Shown here piece after piece: positions 16,412-25,752 of a stretch of DNA of 51,774 nt. Source of the stretch: Acidimicrobiales bacterium (GTDB lineage Bacteria > Actinomycetota > Acidimicrobiia > Acidimicrobiales > VFJN01); assembly GCA_030681555.1 (NCBI GenBank), contig JAUXRW010000142.1:1-51774 (forward strand). The letters run 5' to 3'. Under the pieces are notes generated by a model. The model was not told where the DNA came from. It worked only from the letters and a program-made list of their open reading frames with translations, and did no database searches. The first letter of the stretch is position 1. The number at the start of each line of letters is the position of its first letter. The position numbers and the translations under genes were made by a program.

Positions 16412-18022
16412 ATGAGCAGCTCTTCGAACGGCTCCGCGCAGGCGGGCCGGACGCCCGAGCGGCTCGACGTCGATGTCGTGATCGTCGGGGCTGGCATCGC
16501 GGGCTTGTACGCCGTCCATCGTTTCCGCGCGCTCGGGCTGAGCTTGCGCGGCATCGAGGCGGGCGACGAGGTGGGCGGGACGTGGTATTGGAACCGATAC
16601 CCCGGGTGCCGATGCGACGTCCCGACGGTCGAGTACTCCTACAGCTTCGACGAGGAGTTGGAGCAGGAGTGGAGCTTCCCCGAGACAATGTCGGCCCAGC
16701 CCGAGATCGAGAAGTACGTGAACCACGTCGCCGATCGCCACGACTTGCGCCGCGAGTTCGTGTTCGGAACCCGGGTCACCTCCGCAGTGTTCGACGACGA
16801 CGCGAACCGCTGGATGGTGGAGACCGATCGGGGGGACCAATACGTCGCCACCTGGTGCGTCATGGCCACGGGGTCGCTCTCGGCCCCCAACTTCCCCCAG
16901 ATCCCCGGCATCGACACCTTCACTGGCGACATGGTCCACACCGGCCTGTGGCCCCGGGAAGGCGTGGATCTCCAGGGCAAGCGGGTGGGGATCATCGGCA
17001 CGGGGTCGTCGGGCATCCAGTCGATCCCGCACCTGGCCGCCGCGGCCGAGCACTTGACCATCTTCCAGCGCACGCCCAACTACGCGGTCCCGGCCGCGGT
17101 GACCCCCACCGATCCGAACTTCGAGGCCCAGATCAAGCAGAACTACCGGAAGGTCCGTGATATGCAGCGGACCTCGGCCATCGGCATATCCGGCTTCACC
17201 CACGTCGGCCCCGACGGCCAGGAGCAGGGCTTGGGCTTCGGCGCCCTGGCCGGCTTCAGCGCCCTGTCGGATCCGGAGCTCAACAAGTCCATGCAGCAGT
17301 TCTTCGCGGACCTGGTGCGCAGCCGGGTGAACGACCCCGAGATCGCGGACGCCCTGATCCCCACCGACTATCCGGTCGGGTGCAAGCGGCTGGTGGTCGA
17401 GATCGACTACTTCGAGACGTACAACCGGGACAACGTCACCCTCGTCGACCTCCGCAAGGGCGGGATAGAGGCGATCACGCCCACCGGCGTGACCACCGCG
17501 CAGGGCGAGTTCGACGTGGACGTCCTCGTCTTCGCCACCGGCTTCGACGCCATGACCGGGCCGCTCACCCGCATCGACATCCGCGGGCGTGGCGGGCGCA
17601 CTCTGGCCGACAAGTGGGCCGGCGGACCTCGCGCCTACCTCGGCCTGGTGTCGGAGGGCTTCCCGAACATGTTCCTGATCACCGGCCCCGGCAGCCCCAG
17701 CGTGCTGTCGAACATGATCGTGTCGATCGAACAGCACGTGGACTTCGTGACCGACACCATCACCTACATGAGGGCCAACGGCACCGCCACCATCGACACC
17801 ACCGACGACGCCGAGGAGTCCTGGGCGGAGCACGTCAACGAGGTGGCCATCGGCACACCGTTCACGGCACCCTCCTGCAACTCGTGGTACCTGGGAGCGA
17901 ACATCGAGGGCAAGACCCGGGTGTTCATGCCCTATGTGGGCGGCGTCGGCCGCTACCGCGAGACCTGCGACGAGGTCGTCCGGGACGGCTACCGGGGGTT
18001 CGAGCTGGCCGGCAGCCGCTAG
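16412..18022 (+). CDS. flavin-containing Baeyer-Villiger monooxygenase
   Basis: These FAD/NADPH enzymes insert oxygen next to a ketone to make an ester or lactone. The 536 residues show the first Rossmann motif GAGIAG at 26-31, the BVMO fingerprint FxGxxxHxxxWP as FTGDMVHTGLWP, a second nucleotide motif GTGSSG, and the late ATGFDAMTG segment. The length and spacing fit the cyclohexanone/steroid monooxygenase group. A strong AAGGAGGAGGT precedes the ATG at 16412, chosen over the long upstream frame for that reason. It converges with the DUF35/thiolase pair 14 bases downstream, a set compatible with steroid or alicyclic ketone breakdown. The substrate is not readable. Confidence 0.93.
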   Translation: MSSSSNGSAQAGRTPERLDVDVVIVGAGIAGLYAVHRFRALGLSLRGIEAGDEVGGTWYWNRYPGCRCDVPTVEYSYSFDEELEQEWSFPETMSAQPEIEKYVNHVADRHDLRREFVFGTRVTSAVFDDDANRWMVETDRGDQYVATWCVMATGSLSAPNFPQIPGIDTFTGDMVHTGLWPREGVDLQGKRVGIIGTGSSGIQSIPHLAAAAEHLTIFQRTPNYAVPAAVTPTDPNFEAQIKQNYRKVRDMQRTSAIGISGFTHVGPDGQEQGLGFGALAGFSALSDPELNKSMQQFFADLVRSRVNDPEIADALIPTDYPVGCKRLVVEIDYFETYNRDNVTLVDLRKGGIEAITPTGVTTAQGEFDVDVLVFATGFDAMTGPLTRIDIRGRGGRTLADKWAGGPRAYLGLVSEGFPNMFLITGPGSPSVLSNMIVSIEQHVDFVTDTITYMRANGTATIDTTDDAEESWAEHVNEVAIGTPFTAPSCNSWYLGANIEGKTRVFMPYVGGVGRYRETCDEVVRDGYRGFELAGSR

Positions 18023-18036
18023 GCCCGGGCCGGGGG

Positions 18037-18450
18037 TCAGACCTCGCGGTCCACCCACACGAGGACGAAGTCCTCGTTCTGGGCCTCGACCTCGATCTGC
18101 ACCCGGTCACCCAGCTCCAACCCCGACGGGCTGCCCCGGAACACGCCGAGGACCCGCGGGCCCTCGTCCAGTTCGACGGCTATGGCGGCATAGGGCACCT
18201 CTTCGGCCCACCCGGGGTCGTAGCTGCGGTGGCTGATGGTGAGCGAGTACAGCGACCCGCGGTGAGCCGAGGGCACGAACTCGTACTTCGGAGAGAAGCA
18301 CGAGGCGCAGTAGACCCGGGGCGGGTGCCGGAAGGCACCGCAGCCGCTGCACTGCTGGAGGTGCAACGTGCCGGTGCGGGCCGCGATCTGGTGGAACTCG
18401 AGGGGCAGCCCCTCGGGTTGGGGCACGAACTTCTGCGGCTGGGTGCTCAT
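18037..18450 (-). CDS. DUF35 zinc-ribbon/OB-fold protein
   Basis: This 137-residue partner protein has a rubredoxin-like zinc ribbon, CSGCGAF...YCASC (C34-x2-C and C-x2-C), followed by an OB-fold ([12 protein letters not shown] through [17 protein letters not shown]). DUF35 proteins pair with thiolase-fold enzymes and help bind acyl-CoA. The well-studied case is the Ltp2-DUF35 retro-aldolase that removes steroid side chains. The start overlaps the upstream thiolase-like stop (ATGA at 18447-18450), strong evidence for a two-subunit complex. Confidence 0.9.
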   Translation of the reverse strand: MSTQPQKFVPQPEGLPLEFHQIAARTGTLHLQQCSGCGAFRHPPRVYCASCFSPKYEFVPSAHRGSLYSLTISHRSYDPGWAEEVPYAAIAVELDEGPRVLGVFRGSPSGLELGDRVQIEVEAQNEDFVLVWVDREV

Positions 18451-19625
18451 CGGTCCCTCCCGAAGACGGCCACGCTGCCATCGCCCAGGTCGCCGTAGCC
18501 GGTTACCACGCCCAGCTCGCAGTCCTTGACCTGGGCGGCCCCGGCGTCGTGGCGGAGCTGCCGAGTCGCTTCGACGATGTGGTTGATGCCCCAGCAGTGC
18601 CCCTGGGAGAGCAGGCCGCCGTGGGTGTTCATGGGGTACCGGCCACCCAGCTCGATGTTTCCGCCCTTGACGAAATCCTTGGCCCCGCCCGGCTCCGCGT
18701 ACCCGAGGGCCTCGAGCTGGAGCAGGACCACGTAGGTGAAGCAGTCGTACACCTGCAGGAAGTCCATGTCAGTCGGCTTCACGCCCGCCATGGCGAACGC
18801 CCTGGGGGCAGCCGAGTGGATCCCCAGGCGGAGGATGTCGGGACGGTTGGTGATCTCGTCGGCAGGATAGGGATGGCCCTCGGCGCCGCCGAGGTACACG
18901 ACCGGTGGGTGGGGCAGGTCACGGGCCCGCTCGATCGAGGTCATCACGATGGCGTTGGCGCAGTCGGTCTCTATACAGCAGTCGAGCTTGCGCAGCGGCT
19001 CGGCGATGAAGGGCGAGCCGAGGTAGTCCTCGAGCGTCATCTCCCGGCCCCCCATGAGCGCCTTGTCGTTCATGTGGGCGTGCTTGCGGCAGGCCATGGC
19101 GACCGCGGCGGCGTCCTCGGGCTGCACGCCGTGTGCTCGGACGTAGCGGGACAGGTACAGCGCATACCACTGGGCGGGCGACCGCAGCCCGTAGGGCGCG
19201 TAGAACGCCGCCGCTGTCTCGGCGAAGGGACCGGGATCCAGATGGCGGCTGGTGGGCCGGGCGCCGGCTCGGGGCCGGAGCGCGGAGTACCCGTTCCAAC
19301 CGAAGGTGATAAGCACCACGTCGGCGACCCCGTTGGCGATGGCCATCGCCGCGCTCTGCAGCGAAGCGGTCGGGCTGGCGCCTCCCATGTGGAGCGTGAC
19401 CGAGTACCGCAACTCGGGTATCCCGAGGTTGGCCGCAATCTCCTCGGGAGACAGGAACCCCGGGGGCGGGATGATGCCGTTGACGTCGGCCGGGGTGAGG
19501 CCGGCGTCGGCGATGGCGGCCATGCTGGCGGAGAGGATGAGCTCGGGCACGGTCTGGTCGGAGCCGCGGACGTAATCGGTCTCCGCCACCCCCACGACCG
19601 CTGCCGCTCCTGAGAACGAGGCCAT
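18447..19625 (-). CDS. thiolase-fold lipid-transfer/aldolase protein (Ltp2-like)
   Basis: The 392 residues follow the SCP-x/Ltp thiolase-superfamily pattern: [12 protein letters not shown] at the N-terminus, [23 protein letters not shown]-type segment (seen as [12 protein letters not shown]), and [17 protein letters not shown] near the C-terminus. The usual nucleophilic Cys is replaced: the site reads [12 protein letters not shown]. This loss, together with the coupled DUF35 gene, points to a retro-aldolase rather than a classical thiolase. In steroid degraders such pairs cleave side-chain aldol-CoA intermediates. ATG at 19625; its role here is inferred. Confidence 0.85.
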   Translation of the reverse strand: MASFSGAAAVVGVAETDYVRGSDQTVPELILSASMAAIADAGLTPADVNGIIPPPGFLSPEEIAANLGIPELRYSVTLHMGGASPTASLQSAAMAIANGVADVVLITFGWNGYSALRPRAGARPTSRHLDPGPFAETAAAFYAPYGLRSPAQWYALYLSRYVRAHGVQPEDAAAVAMACRKHAHMNDKALMGGREMTLEDYLGSPFIAEPLRKLDCCIETDCANAIVMTSIERARDLPHPPVVYLGGAEGHPYPADEITNRPDILRLGIHSAAPRAFAMAGVKPTDMDFLQVYDCFTYVVLLQLEALGYAEPGGAKDFVKGGNIELGGRYPMNTHGGLLSQGHCWGINHIVEATRQLRHDAGAAQVKDCELGVVTGYGDLGDGSVAVFGRDR

Positions 19626-19725
19626 GGCGCGGGACCTTAGCCCCGAGTCGCGGGCCGACGTGCCCGGATCGGTTGCGGCAGCCGGCGGCCCCGAGACGAG
19701 CTCAGGCCTGGGCCTCGACGACCGC

Positions 19726-20637
19726 TCACGCGCTGGTCCCGGGGGCCGGGGCGGCCGTGCGTATCAGGCATTCCTGAGTCATCGAGGCGACCAGTCGACC
19801 GGAGCGGTCGTGGAGCAGGCCGCGGGCCAGACCCCGGGCATTGAAGTTCGACACCGCGTGCAGGTCGTAGAGCAGCCAGTCGTCGACTCGCACGGCCCTG
19901 TGAAACCAGACGGCATGATCGAGGCTGGCCCCCATGAACCCGTCCATGCCCGATCCGGCGCTCGGTGGACGCACGGCCAGGATCACGGCCAGGTCCGAGA
20001 CGAAGGTGAGGACGCAGGCGTGGACCGAGGGGTCCGCCGGCAGGGGCGCCCTGGTGCGAATCCAGACCCGGCGAGTGGAGCGATAGGTGCCGTCCGCCTC
20101 GGGTTCGGTCGGGCCCAGCTCTCGCATCTCGAAGGGCAGGAACATCGGCGGCCGCGGCATGCCCGCCCCGAACGGTCCAGCACTGGCCGAAAGACCGACC
20201 GGTGAGTCCGGCCCGGGCGCATCGGACGCGACGGGGAGTTGGTAATCGATCCCTTCCTCACCGTCGCGATGAAACGAGGCGTCCATCACGAAGATGGCCG
20301 CCCCGTGCTGGATGGCGGTGACCCTGCGAGTGGTGAAGGAACGGCCATCCCTGATCCGATCGACCGAGTAGATGATCGGCGGTCCCATCTGGCCGGGGCG
20401 AATGAAGTACGAATGGAACGAGTGCACCAGGTGAGGTGCCTCGACGGTGTTGATAGCGGCGCGGAGCCCCTGGGCCGCCACCAGGCCCCCGAAGACACGG
20501 CCAGCGGCCCAGGCCTCGGGGTTGGAACCCCGAAAGAGGTTGACCTCGAGAGGCTCCAGCTCCAGCAGCTCGAGGAGGTACGTCAAGGCCTCCTCGGGAG
20601 CCGGCTGCCCGGTTGGTTCGGGGGTGGTCGTGGGCAC
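19726..20637 (-). CDS. tesB: acyl-CoA thioesterase II (TesB family)
   Basis: The 303-residue protein is a tandem (double) hot-dog thioesterase. The first half has [17 protein letters not shown] and [14 protein letters not shown]; the second has [20 protein letters not shown], with the Asp of the Asp-Thr/Ser-Gln triad at [11 protein letters not shown]. It hydrolyses acyl-CoAs. GTG start at 20637. It lies 100 bases upstream of the thiolase-like gene on the same strand and may belong to the same catabolic unit. Confidence 0.92.
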   Translation of the reverse strand: MPTTTPEPTGQPAPEEALTYLLELLELEPLEVNLFRGSNPEAWAAGRVFGGLVAAQGLRAAINTVEAPHLVHSFHSYFIRPGQMGPPIIYSVDRIRDGRSFTTRRVTAIQHGAAIFVMDASFHRDGEEGIDYQLPVASDAPGPDSPVGLSASAGPFGAGMPRPPMFLPFEMRELGPTEPEADGTYRSTRRVWIRTRAPLPADPSVHACVLTFVSDLAVILAVRPPSAGSGMDGFMGASLDHAVWFHRAVRVDDWLLYDLHAVSNFNARGLARGLLHDRSGRLVASMTQECLIRTAAPAPGTSA

Positions 20638-20706
20638 GGTGGGCGATCGTACAGGTCGGCCTCACCCCACCCGACCGCCCGGTCCGTCGTGGCGGTTCGG
20701 GCTGGC

Positions 20707-21084
20707 CTAGCGGGCGTTGACCAGGAAATCGGCGGTGTCGGTGAAATGGGTGAGGAGCTGGGCCTCGAGCTCGGGGGCTACGCCCCGATCGGCCGCGACC
20801 GTCCTCAGCGCCGCCGTCATGTGAGCCAGCCACGCGTCTCGTTCGGGCTCGCCGATCACGAAGGGCCCGTGCCGCTGACGCAGGCGGGGATGGCCCCGCT
20901 GTTCGCTATATGTGCCCGGGCCGCCCCAGTACTGACGCAGGAACTGGACCAGGTGCTGACTCGAGGAGGTCAGGTCGTCGGGGTAGAGGGGCCTCAGCAA
21001 CGGGTCGGCCGCGACTGCGGAGTAGAAGCGGTGCACGAGATCGACGAAGAACGGTTCGCCTCCGAGAGCATCGTGAACGGTCAC
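20707..21084 (-). CDS. glbO: group II truncated haemoglobin (trHbO type)
   Basis: This oxygen/NO-handling haem protein has 125 residues. The proximal histidine is H72 in RQRHGPFVIG. The distal-site set of group II is visible: Tyr B10 (Y21), Tyr CD1 (Y34 in LYPDDL) and Trp G8 (W85 in RDAWLAHM). GTG start at 21084 overlaps the upstream HIT-like gene stop (GTGA). The haemoglobin is therefore translationally coupled to a protein of likely redox or nucleotide function. Confidence 0.93.
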   Translation of the reverse strand: MTVHDALGGEPFFVDLVHRFYSAVAADPLLRPLYPDDLTSSSQHLVQFLRQYWGGPGTYSEQRGHPRLRQRHGPFVIGEPERDAWLAHMTAALRTVAADRGVAPELEAQLLTHFTDTADFLVNAR

Positions 21085-21416
21085 GGCCGCCGAGGTCCGC
21101 CCTTGTCCTTGCGCCGGCCGTGGCCGAAGAAGCCACCGGCGGGGCGCGCATGGGCGTGGTAGTGGTCGGGGATGTTCCGCATGTTGTCATCCACGTAGTG
21201 GCCGTCGAACACGGACTCGGCCACCCGGGCCAGGGCCGACTGCATGTGGGCCAGCTCCACAGAGTCCGGCTCGGTGCCGTGCCAACGCCACACGACCATC
21301 GGGGTGTCGCAGACCTCGCACTCAGCGATCCAGCAGATGTCGTCCTCGTGGAACCAGTGGGTGATCTTGGCCGCTTCGCAGAGGTCGCAGTCGTCCGACT
21401 TGGTGCCGTGGCTCAC
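21081..21416 (-). CDS. HIT-like zinc protein
   Basis: The 111-residue product has two Cys pairs, C10-x2-C13 and C33-x2-C36, and a late H85-x-H87-x-H89 as IPDHYHAHARP. That matches the histidine-triad pattern HxHxHxx, and the WFHEDDICWIAECEVC region resembles the early strand region of HIT hydrolases. The C-terminal 20 residues are basic and glycine-rich. GTG start at 21416 follows TTGGGGGG. HIT proteins are nucleotide hydrolases or transferases. The assignment is from motif reading only, and the Zn sites could instead indicate a novel family. Coupled to glbO. Confidence 0.6.
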   Translation of the reverse strand: MSHGTKSDDCDLCEAAKITHWFHEDDICWIAECEVCDTPMVVWRWHGTEPDSVELAHMQSALARVAESVFDGHYVDDNMRNIPDHYHAHARPAGGFFGHGRRKDKGGPRRP

Positions 21417-21458
21417 CCCCCCAAGGTAGCCAGCGGGCCCGCCGCTACCCTGCCACCG

Positions 21459-22118
21459 GTGGATCAGCGACGTGCCGGCACCGGGTACCTCGCCCTGCCC
21501 GAGACGGGCGGGGGGCCGGGCATCCTCGTGCTCCACGCGTGGTGGGGGCTGAAGCCGTTCTTCCGGGAGCTGTGCGACCGCCTGGCTGCCGAGGGGTTCG
21601 TGGCGCTGGCGCCCGACCTCTTCGACGGACAGGTGACCGACTCTGTCGAGGACGCCGCTCGCCTCCTGGAGGAGGCCGACCCGAACGAGCTGGCCCACCT
21701 CACCCGGTCGAGCCTGCGGACGCTGCGAAACCTGCCGGCCACCCCCGCCGCGCCGGTGGGCGTCCTCGGGTTCTCCATGGGCGCGTCGCTGGGGCTGTGG
21801 CTCTCGGTCCGGGTGCCGGAGGGGGTCGCCGCGACCACGGCGTTCTACGGCGGCCAGGACATCGACTTCGCCGGGTCGACGTCCGCCTACCTCGGGCACT
21901 ACGCCGAGGAGGACCCCTTCGTGGACGAGGACGGGCTGGTGCTGCTCGAGGCCGACCTCCACCTGCTGGGCCTCGAGACGTCGTTCCACCGCTATCCGGG
22001 CACCGCTCACTGGTTCTTCGAGGACGACCGGCCGGAGCACGACCCCGCCGCCGCGCAGCTGGCGTGGGACCGCACGCTCGCCTTCTTCCGCGAGCACCTC
22101 GAACCGACACAGGGCTAG
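21459..22118 (+). CDS. dienelactone hydrolase family protein
   Basis: This alpha/beta hydrolase has 219 residues. The nucleophile elbow is GFSMGAS (S106), the acid is D152 in YAEEDPFVD and the base H184 in GTAHWFFEDD. In true dienelactone hydrolases the nucleophile is Cys; here it is Ser, so activity is likely a broad esterase. GTG start at 21459, divergent from the HIT-like gene across a 42-base gap. Longer frames upstream run through the neighbour and are not used. Confidence 0.88.
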   Translation: MDQRRAGTGYLALPETGGGPGILVLHAWWGLKPFFRELCDRLAAEGFVALAPDLFDGQVTDSVEDAARLLEEADPNELAHLTRSSLRTLRNLPATPAAPVGVLGFSMGASLGLWLSVRVPEGVAATTAFYGGQDIDFAGSTSAYLGHYAEEDPFVDEDGLVLLEADLHLLGLETSFHRYPGTAHWFFEDDRPEHDPAAAQLAWDRTLAFFREHLEPTQG

Positions 22119-22131
22119 CGAAGAGGACGGG

Positions 22132-22920
22132 CTAGCGATGCCGATCCAGACCGGCCCGCAGCTCGGCCACGAACGCGCCCAGCTCCTCCGGCCCGGCCCC
22201 GTCGAGCCGCATCCGCATCAGCGCCGACGCCACCACGACCCCGTCGGCGTCGGCGGTGGCGTCGCGCGCCAGGTCGGGGCTGGAGATGCCGAACCCCATG
22301 ATGACGGGCCGGTCGGTGGTGACCTTGAGCCGTCGGGCCAGCACGGTGGAGGTGTCCGCCAGGGACGTGCGCTCCCCGGTGACGCCGAGCAGGTTGACGC
22401 CGTACACGAAGCCGCGGGAGCGATCGCACAGCGTGGCCAGGCGGTCGTCCGGGGTGAGCGGGGACGCGAGGAGCACCGTCTCGATGCCGGCCGCCTCGCC
22501 GACGGGCGCCCACACGTCGAGCTCCTCCATGGGCAGGTCCGGGAGGATCAGCCCCCGCACCCCTGCAGCCACGGCCTCGGACGCGAAGCGTTCCCAACCC
22601 GCGTGGAACACGAGGTTGACGTAGGTCATCACGACGAGGGGCACCCCGGCGTCGGCGCCCTTGAGCGCGTGGAGGATATCGGTGAGGTTGGCGCCCGCGG
22701 CCAGCGCGACCTCGGACGCCTCCTGGATCGTCGGCCCGTCCATCACCGGATCGGAGAAGGGGATCCCGATCTCGATCGCGTCGGCCCCGGCCGCGGCGTA
22801 GGCGCTGACCACGTCGGGCCAGTCCTTCCCCAGCCCGCCGGTGACGTAGGGGACGAGGAGCTTGTGGCCGGTCTCGCGACGGGCGCGGAGGTGCGTCTCG
22901 AGCGGACCGTGCTCAGGCAT
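22132..22920 (-). CDS. trpA: tryptophan synthase alpha chain
   Basis: TrpA cleaves indole-3-glycerol phosphate and channels indole to TrpB. The 262-residue TIM barrel has the catalytic pair E50 and D61 in AIEIGIPFSDPVMDGP, and later GVRGLILPDLP. ATG start at 22920, 15 bases after the trpB stop. It ends the trpC-trpF-trpB-trpA run and lies 14 bases from the convergent dienelactone hydrolase gene. Confidence 0.97.
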   Translation of the reverse strand: MPEHGPLETHLRARRETGHKLLVPYVTGGLGKDWPDVVSAYAAAGADAIEIGIPFSDPVMDGPTIQEASEVALAAGANLTDILHALKGADAGVPLVVMTYVNLVFHAGWERFASEAVAAGVRGLILPDLPMEELDVWAPVGEAAGIETVLLASPLTPDDRLATLCDRSRGFVYGVNLLGVTGERTSLADTSTVLARRLKVTTDRPVIMGFGISSPDLARDATADADGVVVASALMRMRLDGAGPEELGAFVAELRAGLDRHR

Positions 22921-22935
22921 GCTCGGGCATCGCGT

Positions 22936-24126
22936 TCACGCCCCCGCGGTGCGTCCGAGGATGTCGGCCACCTGCGCCACGTCCTTGTCGCCACGGCCTG
23001 AGAGGTTCAGCAGCACGACCTTCCCGGCCATCTGGTCCCGGGCCCGCAGGACCCAAGCGAGGGCGTGGGCCGACTCGAGGGCGGCGATGATCCCCTCGGT
23101 GCGGGCGAGCACCTGGAAGGCCTCGATCACCTCGGCGTCGGTGACCTGCTCGTAGCGCGCCCGGCCGGTGGCGGACAGGTGGGCGTGCTCCGGCCCGATG
23201 CCCGGGTAGTCGAGGCCCGCCGAGATCGACTCCGCCTCCACCACCTGGCCGTGCTCGTCCTGGAGCAGGAACGACTTCGACCCGTGCACGATGCCCGGCA
23301 CCCCGTGCCCGACCGCCGCGCCCCCCGCCGGCTCCACGCCCACCAGCTCGACGGCGGGCAGATCGGCGAAGCCCGAGAAGAGCCCGATGGCGTTGGAGCC
23401 GCCGCCGACGCAGGCCGTGACGACGTCGGGATCGCCGCCCGTGAGGGCGCGGCACTGCTCGCGAGCCTCGTCGCCGATGACGCGGTGCAGCTCCCGCACC
23501 ATCCACGGGTACGGGTGAGGGCCCATCACGGACCCGAGGAGGTAGTGGCTCGTCTCGACGGTGGCCACCCAGTCCCGCATGGCCTCGTTGATCGCATCCT
23601 TCAGCGTGCCGCTGCCCGACGTTGCCGGACGCACCTCCGCTCCCAGGAGGCGCATCCGGAAGACGTTGAGCGACTGCCGCACCATGTCCACCTCGCCCAT
23701 GTACACCACGCACTCGAGGCCGAGGAGGGCGGCGGCGGTGGCGCTGGCCACACCGTGCTGCCCTGCGCCCGTCTCCGCGATCACGCGGTGCTTGCCCATG
23801 CGGCGCGCCAGCAGCGCCTGCCCGAGCACGTTGTTGATCTTGTGCGACCCGGTGTGGTTGAGATCCTCCCGCTTCAGCAGCAGGCGGCAACCCAGCTCCT
23901 CGGACAGGCGCTTGGCGTCGTAGAGGCGGGATGGACGGCCGGCGTAGTCGTGGAGGAGGTCGGCCAGCTCCTTGCGGAACTCGGCATCGGCCCAGGCTGC
24001 GCGGAACGCCGCCTCGAGCTCGGCGCAGGCCGGGATCAGCGTCTCCGGGACGAACCGGCCGCCGAAGTCGCCGAAGCGGCCGGTGCCGCCGGGATCCCCC
24101 ATGATCAGCTGCGGATCGGCGGTCAT
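22936..24126 (-). CDS. trpB: tryptophan synthase beta chain
   Basis: TrpB joins indole and serine on PLP. The 396 residues contain the PLP lysine K96 in HTGSHKINN, the phosphate loop VGGGSNAIG, and NLSGRGDKD at the C-terminus. The ATG at 24126 overlaps the trpF stop by one base (TGATG), so the genes are coupled. A longer frame upstream overlaps trpF and is not used. Type I TrpB length and motifs match a TrpA-partnered enzyme. Confidence 0.97.
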   Translation of the reverse strand: MTADPQLIMGDPGGTGRFGDFGGRFVPETLIPACAELEAAFRAAWADAEFRKELADLLHDYAGRPSRLYDAKRLSEELGCRLLLKREDLNHTGSHKINNVLGQALLARRMGKHRVIAETGAGQHGVASATAAALLGLECVVYMGEVDMVRQSLNVFRMRLLGAEVRPATSGSGTLKDAINEAMRDWVATVETSHYLLGSVMGPHPYPWMVRELHRVIGDEAREQCRALTGGDPDVVTACVGGGSNAIGLFSGFADLPAVELVGVEPAGGAAVGHGVPGIVHGSKSFLLQDEHGQVVEAESISAGLDYPGIGPEHAHLSATGRARYEQVTDAEVIEAFQVLARTEGIIAALESAHALAWVLRARDQMAGKVVLLNLSGRGDKDVAQVADILGRTAGA

Positions 24127-24785
24127 CAGCCGTCCATCATCCAGTCGAACGGGCGGTCGTCGTCGCTGCCCTCGTAGTCCGTCGGGGCAGCATCTCGGGC
24201 CTCGTTGATGAACGCCCGCACCTTGCGCGGGTCCTTGACGCCGGGGAACGACTCGACCCCGGTGGAGACGTCGACCCCCCACGGGCGCACGCGTGCGATG
24301 GCCTCGCCTACGTTGCCGGGGTGCAGCCCGCCGGCCAGGAGGATCCGGTGTCCCGACGGTGCACCCTCGGCGAGCGACCAGTCGAACACGCGCCCCGAGC
24401 CGGGACTGGCCGAGTCGAGCAGCACGACGTCGGCCTGGTAGTCGGCCACGTTCGCCAGCTCCGGATCGCCGCCCGGGAAGGCCTTGATGACCACCCGGAT
24501 CCGCTCGCGGACGTAGCGGGTGGTCTCGGACGACTCGTGGCCGTGCAGCTGGGCGGCAGCCAGCCCGGCCTGCTGGACGACGTCGACGACCCGCTGCGGA
24601 GCATCGTCGCGGAAGACGCCGACGGTCATGATCTCGGGCGGCAGCCGCTTCACGATGTCGGCGGCCCGGGCCGGCGCGAGCTGGCGGGCCGACGGCGCGA
24701 ACACGAACCCGACCGCGTCCGCCCCCATGGCGACCGCGAGGAGGGCGTCCTCTTCGCTCGTGATGCCACAGATCTTGACGAACAC
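24126..24785 (-). CDS. trpF: phosphoribosylanthranilate isomerase
   Basis: TrpF performs the Amadori rearrangement in tryptophan synthesis. The 219-residue barrel begins VFVKICGIT, where the conserved Cys is the catalytic base, and contains LHGHES, LLDSAS and [11 protein letters not shown], with the Asp acid in [13 protein letters not shown] at 24785 lies 10 bases after the trpC stop. The last ~20 residues are acidic and longer than usual, with no visible effect on the fold. Confidence 0.95.
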   Translation of the reverse strand: MFVKICGITSEEDALLAVAMGADAVGFVFAPSARQLAPARAADIVKRLPPEIMTVGVFRDDAPQRVVDVVQQAGLAAAQLHGHESSETTRYVRERIRVVIKAFPGGDPELANVADYQADVVLLDSASPGSGRVFDWSLAEGAPSGHRILLAGGLHPGNVGEAIARVRPWGVDVSTGVESFPGVKDPRKVRAFINEARDAAPTDYEGSDDDRPFDWMMDG

Positions 24786-24795
24786 AGGGCGGAGG

Positions 24796-25587
24796 CTACC
24801 GGCGCGGCGCGCGCAGTCCGGCGACCGTTCGTCCAGGGTCGCCCGACGTGACCACCGATTCGCCGACGAGGATCGCGTGGAACCCGGCTGCCGCAAGGGC
24901 AGCGGCATCGTCGGGCCCGCGGATCCCCGACTCGGCGACGCGGAGCACACCATCGGGCATAGCCTCGCCGACCCTCACTGCTCGAGCGTTGTCGACCTCG
25001 AACGTCATGAGGTCCCTCTGGTTCACCCCGATGGTGGTGGCGCCCACGTCGATCGCACGGGCCAGCTCGGCCTCGTCGTGCACCTCCACCAGCACGTCGA
25101 GGCCGAGGTGGGTCGCCAGCCGGTGCAGGTCGGCCAGCTCGTCGTCATCGAGGGCGGCGACGATGAGCAGCACAGCGTCGGCGCCCATGAGCCGAGCGTC
25201 GCACACGTCCTTGGGCGAGACGGTGAAGTCCTTGCGCAACACCGGGACCGCCACGGCCGCTCGGGCCACCTGCAGATCGGCCACCGAGCCGCCGAAGCTC
25301 TCCTCGTCGGTGAGCACCGAGAGGCAGGCCGCTCCGCCCGCTGCGTAGGCGCCGGCGACCGCGGCCGGATCGAGATCAGGGGCCAGCGCTCCCTTCGAAG
25401 GCGAGCGCCGCTTCACCTCGGCGATGACGGCGAGCCGATCGACCGAGGCGGCCCGGAGGGCGGCCCTGAAGCCGCGGACGGGGTCGGAGGTGCAGCGGGC
25501 CTGCTCGAGGAGGCCGTCGAACGGGCGGTCGTCGGCACGTGCCGCGGCCCGGTGCGCCTCCAGGATCCGGTCCAGGTAGGTGGCCAT
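24796..25587 (-). CDS. trpC: indole-3-glycerol phosphate synthase
   Basis: TrpC closes the indole ring. The 263 residues carry the family signature VIAEVKRRSPSKG, KDF in VLRKDFTVSP, and E/N/S sites in GVNQRDL and VAESGIRG. The ATG at 25585-25587 is immediately preceded by a CTAG and a 157-bp palindromic insertion, with no good Shine-Dalgarno in the insertion end. Before insertion, the ATG would have directly followed the upstream gene's TAG. Its translation may therefore now depend on the inserted sequence. Confidence 0.96.
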   Translation of the reverse strand: MATYLDRILEAHRAAARADDRPFDGLLEQARCTSDPVRGFRAALRAASVDRLAVIAEVKRRSPSKGALAPDLDPAAVAGAYAAGGAACLSVLTDEESFGGSVADLQVARAAVAVPVLRKDFTVSPKDVCDARLMGADAVLLIVAALDDDELADLHRLATHLGLDVLVEVHDEAELARAIDVGATTIGVNQRDLMTFEVDNARAVRVGEAMPDGVLRVAESGIRGPDDAAALAAAGFHAILVGESVVTSGDPGRTVAGLRAPRR

Positions 25588-25752
25588 CTAGTGTCCCGGC
25601 AGGTTGGTCCGTTGATGAAATGGGCGAGTCAGATCCGGTCCTGGCAGGGACGCAGGCCGACGGACTCCCCCAGCGAATGCGAGGCCGAGGACGCAGCCAG
25701 GGACGGATCTGGCCGATCTATTTCGCAGCGAGTCAGCCTGCCGGGACACTAG
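25588..25752. mobile_element. MITE-like palindromic insertion with CTAG target duplication
   Basis: The core at 25592-25748 (157 bp) has perfect 12-bp terminal inverted repeats TGTCCCGGCAGG / CCTGCCGGGACA, each flanked by CTAG (25588-25591 and 25749-25752), read as a 4-bp target duplication. Internal arms also match imperfectly, for example AGATCCGGTCCTGGC against AGATCCGTCCCTGGC on the other arm. Both strands stay open across it, a by-product of the palindrome, but no transposase motif appears. Deleting the core plus one CTAG restores GGGGCTAG-ATG, an adjacent stop/start pair between the DnaJ-like gene and trpC. It is too short to be autonomous. The parent IS is not in the window. Confidence 0.75.

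Noticed and set aside
25588-25752. Treating the open frame across the inserted element as a small protein gene
   Set aside because: Frames stay open on both strands because the element is palindromic. The translations have no family features.
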